Shown here one piece after another: positions 23,411 through 32,892 of a stretch of DNA of 57,920 nucleotides. Every line of letters starts with the position of its first letter. The stretch's first letter is position 1. Location of the stretch: positions 1-57,920 of the forward strand of contig CASEYC010000110.1 of assembly GCA_949292025.1 (NCBI GenBank), read 5' to 3'. The translations under genes and the position numbers were made by a program. This stretch comes from an uncultured Bacteroides sp. Its GTDB lineage: Bacteria; Bacteroidota; Bacteroidia; Bacteroidales; Bacteroidaceae. The notes under the pieces are model-generated. The model did no database searches. It was not told the DNA's origin and was given only the letters and a program-made list of their open reading frames with translations.

Positions 23411-25195
23411 TTAATCAAAGTCCAGTTTTACTAATTCAAAGTTTTTCGTGAAGTGGATGAAGAACACCTTGCGGTTGATGAAACCGCCCCAGTTGTTGAC
23501 ACGCTGGAATTTGAAGCCTGTCTGGATGGGGATGAGGTTCAGTTGCTGGATGTCCTTCTCAAACTCGGTGCCATAGCTGGAAAGGCCTTTCAGGAAGAAA
23601 TAGCCCGTGTCGAAGCCCAGCATACCGAACTTGGGGTAGCGTTCTTCCATATCCTTGCGATACCATTGCTGGTAGTTCCGGGTGAAGCGGATGGAGGCGG
23701 GCAGCAGGTTGTTGGTGTAGAAGGACGAGTAGAAATAGGTGTCCAGCTCGAAGAACGCCTCCAGATGGTCTTTGGTGTAGGTCTGCCACTCCGGATAGCC
23801 GAAGAGGTGGATGCTCTGCTCGGGGTGCTCGCGCACGGTCAGCGTGAGTTGCGGCAGAATCTTTATCAGCGTCAGGTTGCTGCCCGAGGTGGGGATGAAC
23901 ACGTTTTCACGCCCTGCGGCCAATACGGCGCCGATGGATGCCGCGGTGGCGCTCTCATCCAGGCTCTTGAATGCGATGCCTTTGCCGCGCAGTTCTTCCT
24001 TCAAGCCTTTGATGAAGTCGGCTTTGTCCTTTGTCCCTTGCGTGGCATTGATGAAGATGATGTTGGCCTTGGCGAATTGGCGGACAAAGTGGTCGTACAC
24101 CTCGGAGTAGAGGTAAGACTGGGGCGTGTTGATTTGATAGATGTTGGGGTTGCGGAAAACCGTGTTGTCTTTCGAGGTGAAGGGGATGACCAGCCGGATG
24201 TCGTTCTTCTTGGCGAAGTCCGCCAGCGGGGTGATATGCCCCTTGTATAGCGGGCCGAAGATGATGTCCATCTGCTTCATTTCCGGCTTGTCCAGGATGC
24301 TGTTCAGCGAGGCGGATTCAGGCCCGGAGTTGTAGGTGTAGAGGTCTATCGAGGTGCCCGTGCGCTTCAGGCTGTCCACGGCCATCAGGAAACCTTCGTA
24401 ATACTCTATCATGCGCGCCGATTCGCTTTTGGCCACATTGTAGAAAGGCAGGACGATGGCCGCCCGGATGGTCTTGTAGCGTTTGGCTTCCTTTTGGTTG
24501 GCTTGGAAAAGCTCCGTGTTGGTGGGGATGTGCGCCGGTGCTTTCTGTTCGGCTTGTTGCTCTTGTGCGGCGGGGTAGGGGATGCAGAGCAGGGTGCCGC
24601 GCTTTACTTTCTCCTTGTCCTTGATTTCGGGATTGGCGGCTATCAGTTCTTCTTCCGTGATGCCGTATTTCCGGCTGATGCTGAACACCGTCTCGCGGCG
24701 TTTCACCTTGTGCATCTCCCGGCAACGCGACTCCACGGGGCCTTGGATGGCCGTTTGGGGTTCTTGCCGGGCAGGCGCCGTGGCTTCCCCTTCCGTTTGC
24801 GCGGCAGGGATGCGGATGACTTGCCCGATGCGGAAGTTGTCCGCGCTTAGTCCCGGGTTGGCGTCGCAGATGGCCTTGGCCGTGGTGTTGTACTTGACGG
24901 TCAGGCGGTAGAGGGTCTCGCCGGGGGCGATGGTATGGTAGGTTTCCGTCCCTGTGTTGGCCACGCCGCGGGGGATGCGGAGGGTTTGTCCGGCATATAT
25001 CTTGTCGTCGCTTCCGGGATTCAGGCGGACAATGTCTGCCTGGGTGACCCCGTACATGCTGGCTATGGAGTAGAGGCTCTGCCCCTTCTCGATGGTGTGC
25101 AGGAAGTAGGATTGGTTTTCCTGCGCCAAGGCCTGGAGGCAGCACATACCGGCCAGGAGCAAGGTGCAAACCAGATGTTTCATCTTCGTTTTCAT
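23411..25195 (-). CDS. LysM repeats fused to a periplasmic-binding-protein domain
   Basis: A 594-residue exported protein: signal MKHLVCTLLLAGMCCLQALAQ, three LysM modules at about 30-75 (HTIEKGQSLYSIASMYGVTQADIVRLNPG), 86-131 (HTIAPGETLYRLTVKYNTTAKAICDANPG) and 160-206 (HKVKRRETVFSISRKYGITEEELIAANPE). From about 235 onward there is a type I periplasmic-binding fold (IRAAIVLPFYNVAKSE, DIIFGPLYKGHITPLADFAKKNDIRLVIPFTS). LysM binds peptidoglycan, while the second domain resembles LivJ/amino-acid receptors and LpoA-like regulators. It could therefore sense or scaffold cell-wall synthesis; that is inference. Co-transcribed with the PorT-like barrel. A -7 box at 25263-25256 gives a leader of about 55 nt. 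Confidence 0.85.
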   Translation of the reverse strand: MKTKMKHLVCTLLLAGMCCLQALAQENQSYFLHTIEKGQSLYSIASMYGVTQADIVRLNPGSDDKIYAGQTLRIPRGVANTGTETYHTIAPGETLYRLTVKYNTTAKAICDANPGLSADNFRIGQVIRIPAAQTEGEATAPARQEPQTAIQGPVESRCREMHKVKRRETVFSISRKYGITEEELIAANPEIKDKEKVKRGTLLCIPYPAAQEQQAEQKAPAHIPTNTELFQANQKEAKRYKTIRAAIVLPFYNVAKSESARMIEYYEGFLMAVDSLKRTGTSIDLYTYNSGPESASLNSILDKPEMKQMDIIFGPLYKGHITPLADFAKKNDIRLVIPFTSKDNTVFRNPNIYQINTPQSYLYSEVYDHFVRQFAKANIIFINATQGTKDKADFIKGLKEELRGKGIAFKSLDESATAASIGAVLAAGRENVFIPTSGSNLTLIKILPQLTLTVREHPEQSIHLFGYPEWQTYTKDHLEAFFELDTYFYSSFYTNNLLPASIRFTRNYQQWYRKDMEERYPKFGMLGFDTGYFFLKGLSSYGTEFEKDIQQLNLIPIQTGFKFQRVNNWGGFINRKVFFIHFTKNFELVKLDFD

Positions 25196-25255
25196 TCAGT
25201 ATGCTTGGTTTTATGTTACTATCGGGCGCCCTTGGGGCTTCCCAAAAATTAGTCG

Positions 25256-25263
25256 CAAAGATA
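25256..25263 (-). promoter_or_regulatory. -7 box of the LysM-PorT operon
   Basis: TATCTTTG on the minus strand, about 60 nt before the ATG at 25195. Confidence 0.65.
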
Positions 25264-25368
25264 AGCATTATGCTTCATTCTACCCAACGGATTTGAGTTA
25301 AGAAATAATATCGCGCATTTTTAGGGCGAAAACCTGCGTCCGCAGGATGGGTATTCGGGGGAAAAGTG

Positions 25369-25376
25369 TAATTTTG
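25369..25376 (+). promoter_or_regulatory. -7 box of uvrA
   Basis: TAATTTTG. It lies downstream of the in-frame ATG at 25347, so translation must begin at 25407. Confidence 0.7.
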
Positions 25377-25406
25377 CACGTATTTTCCCCAAGGATAGCG
25401 AAACCT

Positions 25407-28223
<2,817 letters not shown>

Positions 28224-28241
<18 letters not shown>

Positions 28242-28343
28242 CCCCTTGAGATACCCCACGCGTGACCCCCTGAGATACCCCACGCGTGACCCCTTGAGGT
28301 ACCCCACGCGTGACCCCCTGAGGTACCCCACGCGTGACCCCTT
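28224..28343 (+). repeat. 24-bp minisatellite x5 overlapping the uvrA stop codon
   Basis: Five head-to-tail 24-bp units (28224, 28248, 28272, 28296, 28320), each with ATACCCCACGCGTGACCCC or a GTACC variant. Unit 1 encodes the UvrA tail KIPHA-stop. Because 24 is a multiple of three, every later unit carries the same in-frame TGA. Units differ only at two positions (CTT/CCT and AGA/AGG), and the CTT/CCT site alternates. Each unit contains the ACGCGT palindrome. Confidence 0.95.
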
Positions 28344-28391
28344 AGAGGCTCAATATATAGTATAATAAGAATAGGTGTAAAACATTATAAT

Positions 28392-28880
28392 ATGACTAAA
28401 ACCAAGATAAACAAGACCAACGCCGCCCGCCTGCTGGACAAGGCCAAGGTGGCCTACGAACTCATTCCCTACGAGGTGGACGAGAACGACCTCAGCGCGC
28501 CCCACGTGGCCGCACAGTTGGGCGAAGACATCAATTGCGTGTTCAAGACGCTCGTGCTGCACGGCGACAAGACGGGGCACTTCGTCTGCGTCATCCCCGG
28601 CGAGCATGAAGTAGACCTGAAGCTGGCCGCCAAGGTGAGCGGCAACAAGAAGTGCGACCTCATCCCCGTCAAGGAACTGCTGCCCCTCACCGGCTACATC
28701 CGGGGCGGCTGTTCGCCCGTCGGCATGAAGAAGCTGTTTCCTACTTATATCCACCGCACGTGCCTCGACTTCCCCTACATCTACGTCAGTGCCGGGATGC
28801 GCGGTTTGCAACTGAAAATCGCCCCGCACGACCTAATTCGGGAGGTAAAGGCAGAAGTTTGCGAGTTATTTGTTGGATAG
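28392..28880 (+). CDS. ybaK: YbaK/EbsC-type Cys-tRNA(Pro) deacylase
   Basis: A 162-residue INS-superfamily editing protein that hydrolyses Cys-tRNA(Pro), correcting a mistake of prolyl-tRNA synthetase. Typical: NAARLLDKAKVAYELIPYEVDEND, then VFKTLVLHGDKTGHFVCVIPGEHEVDLKLAAK with the conserved catalytic lysine in FKTLV, and GYIRGGCSPVGMKKLFPTYI. Length is standard. It stands alone, about 50 bp after the uvrA minisatellite. The proS gene it backs up lies 23 kb away in this window. Confidence 0.93.
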   Translation: MTKTKINKTNAARLLDKAKVAYELIPYEVDENDLSAPHVAAQLGEDINCVFKTLVLHGDKTGHFVCVIPGEHEVDLKLAAKVSGNKKCDLIPVKELLPLTGYIRGGCSPVGMKKLFPTYIHRTCLDFPYIYVSAGMRGLQLKIAPHDLIREVKAEVCELFVG

Positions 28881-28902
28881 TCGGACAAAATGTCTAAATT
28901 TG
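28870..28902 (+). promoter_or_regulatory. promoter of the POT transporter gene
   Basis: TTGTTG at 28870-28875 and TAAATTTG at 28895-28902, 19-nt spacer. Confidence 0.7.
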
Positions 28903-28958
28903 CACCACAATTAAAAACAAACTCATATTACTAATTTTTAAAACCTGATTTATTCGTT

Positions 28959-30491
28959 ATGTTTGAAGGACAACCTAAGGGTTTATACGCGTTAGCACTG
29001 GCCAATACAGGCGAGCGTTTCGGTTATTACACGATGCTGGCAGTATTCGTGTTGTATTTGCAATCTAATTTCGGCCTCTCGGCTGATGCGGCAGGTAGCA
29101 TTTATTCCACTTTCCTTGCTTTGGTCTATTTCTTGCCTTTCATAGGTGGCATCTTAGCCGACAAGTTCGGTTTCGGTCGGTTAGCTACCATTGGCATCAT
29201 CATCATGTTCTTGGGATACCTGATATTGTCCATTCCCATTGACAATAGAGGGCTGGCCATGGCAGCCGTTTGGGGAGGTCTGTTGCTCATATCGTGTGGG
29301 ACAGGCTTCTTTAAAGGGAACCTGCAGGTGATGGTGGGCAATCTCTATGACGACCCCAAGTTGGAGTCCAAGCGCGATTCTGCTTTCTCCATCTTCTACA
29401 TGGCCATCAACATCGGTGCCCTCTTTGCTCCCTCGGCTGCTGTGGCCATCAAGAACTGGGGTATGGAGCGTTTCGGCTTGGACGAAGGTACGGCCTATCA
29501 CTTCGCCTTTGCCGTGGCTTGCGTGTCGCTCATCTTTTCTATCCTGATATACTATGGCTTCCGTAGCACCTTCAAGCACGTGGAGGGTGGCAAGAAGCAG
29601 GAATCAGGCAAGAAGCAAGTACAGGAGCAACCTGTGGAGCAATTGTCCAAGGAAGAAACCAAGTCACGCATCGTGGCTCTTTGTCTGGTATTCGCCGTGG
29701 TCATTTTCTTCTGGATGGCTTTCCATCAGAATGGTTTAACATTGACACTTTTTGCCAACGAATTTACCGCCAAGAGTGCTTCTGGCGTGGAGAGCATGAT
29801 GTTCGATGTCTGGAGCCTTGTGCTGGTCATTCTCATCGTCTATTCGCTTTTCTCGCTCTTTCAAAGCAAGACAGGTAAGGGTAAACTCATTTCCGGTTTG
29901 GTCATTTTGGCCTCAGTGTTGGGACTGGTTGCTAAGTATTCGACGTTGTCTGGAAGCATTAAGGTGGACGCCGAACTTTTCCAGCACTTCAATCCTTTCT
30001 TTGTGGTGGCTTTGACCCCCGTCTCCATTGCTTTGTTTGGTTGGCTGGCGCGTAAGGGCAAGGAACCTTCCGCACCTCGCAAGATTGGTTTGGGTATGTT
30101 GGTAGCCGCACTTGGCTATGTGGTAATGACACTGGGTTCGCTCGGCCTTCCTTGCCCTGTGGACCAAGCAACTGCCATTCAGGCCGGCACGGCATCCTTC
30201 GTTTCTCCCAATTGGCTGATTTCTACTTATCTCGTGTTGACGTTCGGAGAACTGTTGCTTTCACCCATGGGCATTTCCTTTGTTTCCAAAGTGGCTCCTC
30301 CCAAGTACAAGGGTATGATGATGGGCGGTTGGTTTGTGGCCACGGCCATTGGCAATAAACTTACCAGCGTCTGCTCGTCCTTGTGGGGAGAACTGCCTTT
30401 GGTGGTCGTATGGGGTATCCTGGTGGCACTATGCCTGCTGTCTGCCCTGTTCATCTTCTCCGTGATGAAGCGTCTGGAGAAGGTGGCCTGA
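28959..30491 (+). CDS. POT/PTR-family proton-dependent oligopeptide transporter
   Basis: A 510-residue MFS-fold inner-membrane carrier. The N-terminal ANTGERFGYYTMLAVFVLYL contains the POT ExxERxxYY-type proton-coupling motif (here E-R-F-G-Y-Y). The PTR2 signature follows: FLPFIGGILADKFGFGR, then GTGFFKGNLQVMVGNLYDD. About 12-14 helices, with a charged cytoplasmic insert near residues 205-230 (GGKKQESGKKQVQEQPVEQ). It imports di- and tripeptides driven by the proton gradient. Monocistronic with its own promoter and a strong terminator. Confidence 0.93.
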   Translation: MFEGQPKGLYALALANTGERFGYYTMLAVFVLYLQSNFGLSADAAGSIYSTFLALVYFLPFIGGILADKFGFGRLATIGIIIMFLGYLILSIPIDNRGLAMAAVWGGLLLISCGTGFFKGNLQVMVGNLYDDPKLESKRDSAFSIFYMAINIGALFAPSAAVAIKNWGMERFGLDEGTAYHFAFAVACVSLIFSILIYYGFRSTFKHVEGGKKQESGKKQVQEQPVEQLSKEETKSRIVALCLVFAVVIFFWMAFHQNGLTLTLFANEFTAKSASGVESMMFDVWSLVLVILIVYSLFSLFQSKTGKGKLISGLVILASVLGLVAKYSTLSGSIKVDAELFQHFNPFFVVALTPVSIALFGWLARKGKEPSAPRKIGLGMLVAALGYVVMTLGSLGLPCPVDQATAIQAGTASFVSPNWLISTYLVLTFGELLLSPMGISFVSKVAPPKYKGMMMGGWFVATAIGNKLTSVCSSLWGELPLVVVWGILVALCLLSALFIFSVMKRLEKVA

Positions 30492-30524
30492 CCTTGACAG
30501 CAGCATTTGCTTGCGTATAAAAAG

Positions 30525-30569
30525 AAAATTCCTCCCGTCCTCGTTTCCAAGGGCAGGAGGAATTTTTTT
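30525..30569 (+). terminator. terminator of the POT transporter gene
   Basis: AAAATTCCTCC (30525-30535) pairs with GGAGGAATTTT (30556-30566), followed by T residues to 30569. The A run on the left lets it also act leftward. Confidence 0.9.
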
Positions 30570-30658
30570 GTTGTATCTACATTTTCCTTTTGTCAGAAGC
30601 AAGTCTGCCTGCAACCTCAGGACAGACATTCACGCTTTCCCTGTACTTGCCGTTCCTC

Positions 30659-31156
30659 TTAATTCAAGTAAGTGGAAAGCTCTTTGGCAGAGATGTTCTT
30701 GGCGACAATCACGCCATTCTCATCCAGTAAATAGTTCGCGAATCCTCCGTCCAGCCGGTATTTGTCGAACAGTTCGGAAGACCGGCCCTCCGTCTCCACG
30801 AAGCAGGAGGGCGTGACTATTTGGTCCTTTCGGATGGTTTCCTTGAAGATGGACTGATATTCATCGAACGAGACGGAAACCATTTCCACATTGTCCGGGC
30901 AAGCCGTGCGGCACGCTTGGCTGAGCGTGGCGTTGTGCATCCGCGAAGGTGCGTCGTAGCTTGCCCAAAAGCTGAGCAACACGTATTTGCCTTTCAGGTC
31001 GGAAAGGGTGAAATCGTGTTGTCCTGACGACAGGGCTTTGATTTGGAAATCGGGGGCCATGTCGCCTACGTTCAAACCTCTCTCGGGTTTGTCAATCACA
31101 AAAGATGTCAAGGAACTAATCAGCAATACAACAAAAATCCATTTTACATGTCTCAT
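30659..31156 (-). CDS. thioredoxin-fold protein without catalytic cysteines
   Basis: A 165-residue exported redoxin/TlpA-like protein: N-terminal membrane signal (VKWIFVVLLISSLTSFV), then GDMAPDFQIKALSSGQHDFTLSDLKGKYVLLSFWAS. At residues 64-71 the usual Trp-Ala-x-Trp-Cys-x-x-Cys site reads WASYDAPS, so both redox cysteines are replaced (Asp and Ser). Two other cysteines (near 82 and 86, CRTAC) and one near 118 exist but not at the active site. It probably cannot perform normal disulfide exchange; a structural or regulatory role is inference. The -7 box TACCTTTG at 31285-31278 implies a leader of about 115 nt. Confidence 0.8.
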   Translation of the reverse strand: MRHVKWIFVVLLISSLTSFVIDKPERGLNVGDMAPDFQIKALSSGQHDFTLSDLKGKYVLLSFWASYDAPSRMHNATLSQACRTACPDNVEMVSVSFDEYQSIFKETIRKDQIVTPSCFVETEGRSSELFDKYRLDGGFANYLLDENGVIVAKNISAKELSTYLN

Positions 31157-31462
31157 GCAATACGGTTTTGGTTAATACTATCCGGAATCCGCTTGTGGCG
31201 GTGATTTCCCTTCCGGACCTTTCTTTTCTCCGGCCTGGGGAGGTTGCCCTCCGGGGCCTTTGTCTTGAAATCGGCGGCAAAGGTACGCATTTATAAAACT
31301 ATTTTCCAAATAAACAAGTCAAAAAGTGCGTTTTTCACCCCATAATTTTATGTTGTTTAGCATAAAAACGGGTTGAAATCGCCTTGGATTCCTCCCGATT
31401 CGAGTTTTTTCCGTACTTTTGTGGCTGATTTATCATTGACCTTTATTAAATATATTTCGTAT
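31157..31462. other. 306-bp divergent intergenic region
   Basis: Holds the minus-strand -7 box TACCTTTG (31285-31278) for the redoxin, a GC-rich structured leader with a GGAGG-GCAA-CCTCC hairpin near 31240, and the plus-strand -7 box of serB at 31414-31421. I see no coding frame with a start. Confidence 0.6.
31414..31421 (+). promoter_or_regulatory. -7 box of serB
   Basis: TACTTTTG; it lies inside the longer upstream frame starting at 31373, so the start at 31463 is required. Confidence 0.65.
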
Positions 31463-32701
31463 ATGGACATACAAGAATCTTCCGCAACGGAACTTATCCT
31501 TATCCGCATCACGGGCGAAGACCGGCCGGGCCTGACCGCCTCGGTGATGGAAATTTTGGCCAAGTATGACGCCACCATCCTGGATATCGGCCAGGCCGAC
31601 ATCCATAGCACCCTCTCCCTGGGCATCTTGTGCAAGACGGAGGAACAACACTCCGGCTTCATCATGAAGGAACTGCTGTTCAAGGCGTCTGCCTTGGGCG
31701 TGTCGGTGCGCTTCTATCCCATCAGTGCCGAGGAATACGAAGACTGGGTGGGCATGCAGGGCAAGAACCGTTATATCCTGACCCTGCTGGGCCGCAAACT
31801 CTCCGCCAGTCAGATTGCCGCCGCCACTCGCATCCTGGCCGACCAAGGCATGAACATCGACGCCATCAAGCGTCTGACGGGGCGTATCCCCCTGAACGAG
31901 ACCGAGGCGCGGACGAAGGCTTGCATCGAGTTCTCCGTGCGCGGCACGCCGAAGGACCGCGAACAGATGCAGGCGCAGCTGATGAAGATGGCCTCCGACC
32001 TGGAGATTGACTTCTCCTTCCAACTGGACAACATGTATAGGCGTATGCGCCGCCTGATTTGCTTCGACATGGACTCCACCCTCATCGAGACGGAGGTCAT
32101 CGACGAGCTGGCCATGCGCGCCGGGGTGGGCGACGAGGTGAAGGCCATCACCGAGCGCGCCATGCGGGGCGAGATAGACTTCGTGGAGAGCTTCCGCGAA
32201 CGGGTGGCTCTGCTGAAGGGACTGGATGTGTCTGTCATGCAGGACATTGCCGAGCACCTGCCCATCACCGAGGGCGTGGACCGCCTGATGTATGTCTTGA
32301 AGAAGTATGGCTACAAGATTGCCATCCTCTCCGGCGGATTCACGTATTTCGGCGAGTATTTGCAGAAGAAGTACGGCATCGATTACGTCTACGCCAACGA
32401 ACTGGAGGTGGTGGACGGCAAGCTGACCGGGTGCTACGTGGGCGACGTGGTGGACGGTAAGCGCAAGGCGGAGCTGCTGCGGCTCATCGCCCAGGTGGAG
32501 AAGGTGGACATCGCGCAGACCATAGCCGTGGGCGACGGGGCGAACGACCTGCCCATGCTGGGCGTGGCCGGACTGGGCATCGCCTTCCACGCCAAGCCCA
32601 AGGTGGTGGCCAATGCCCGCCAGTCCATCAATACGATAGGCTTGGACGGCGTGTTGTATTTCCTGGGATTCAAGGATTCGTATATCGACGCGCCGCGTTG
32701 A
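31463..32701 (+). CDS. serB: phosphoserine phosphatase with N-terminal ACT domains
   Basis: A 412-residue SerB, catalysing the last step of serine synthesis. Two ACT-like ligand-binding domains come first (LILIRITGEDRPGLTASVMEILAKY at about 10-35; RYILTLLGRKLSASQIAAATRILADQGMNIDAIKRL at about 98-135). The HAD phosphatase follows with nucleophile motif FDMDSTLIETE near 202, SGGFTYFGEYL near 290 and GDGANDLPMLGVAGLGIAF near 355. The start at 31463 (MDIQESSATELI) lies behind a promoter box. The terminator is at 32722-32757. Serine feeds the serine palmitoyltransferase encoded further right, though the genes are not linked in an operon. Confidence 0.95.
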   Translation: MDIQESSATELILIRITGEDRPGLTASVMEILAKYDATILDIGQADIHSTLSLGILCKTEEQHSGFIMKELLFKASALGVSVRFYPISAEEYEDWVGMQGKNRYILTLLGRKLSASQIAAATRILADQGMNIDAIKRLTGRIPLNETEARTKACIEFSVRGTPKDREQMQAQLMKMASDLEIDFSFQLDNMYRRMRRLICFDMDSTLIETEVIDELAMRAGVGDEVKAITERAMRGEIDFVESFRERVALLKGLDVSVMQDIAEHLPITEGVDRLMYVLKKYGYKIAILSGGFTYFGEYLQKKYGIDYVYANELEVVDGKLTGCYVGDVVDGKRKAELLRLIAQVEKVDIAQTIAVGDGANDLPMLGVAGLGIAFHAKPKVVANARQSINTIGLDGVLYFLGFKDSYIDAPR

Positions 32702-32721
32702 GAGCGTGCAAGCGCCGTTTT

Positions 32722-32757
32722 GCCCTGCCCGATGTAATGGTCGAGCAGGGCTTTTTT
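32722..32757 (+). terminator. terminator of serB
   Basis: GCCCTGC (32722-32728) pairs with GCAGGGC (32745-32751), followed by six T residues. Confidence 0.9.
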
Positions 32758-32770
32758 ACTGCCTTAACCG

Positions 32771-32857
32771 GATAAAGGTACTACCTTTACTATAAAAAGG
32801 TGCCATCTTTTCTATAAAAAGGTGCCACCTTTATTATAAAAAGGTGCCACCTTTTTG
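32771..32857. repeat. 22-bp tandem repeat, each unit a small palindrome
   Basis: Three units of TATAAAAAGGTGCCACCTTT plus two bases (32791, 32813, 32835) preceded by a degenerate unit at 32771. Within each unit AAAGGTG pairs with CACCTTT around one base, so the array is a string of hairpins between convergent serB and addB-like genes. Confidence 0.85.
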
Positions 32858-32892
32858 GGTCATCATTGGCATTGATGGTTCCTCTTCCCGCG

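Noticed and set aside
31170-31285. Gly/Pro-rich peptide frame (GPGGQPPQAGEKKG) in the redoxin leader
   Set aside because: No start codon in frame after the promoter; probably GC-rich leader structure read as protein.
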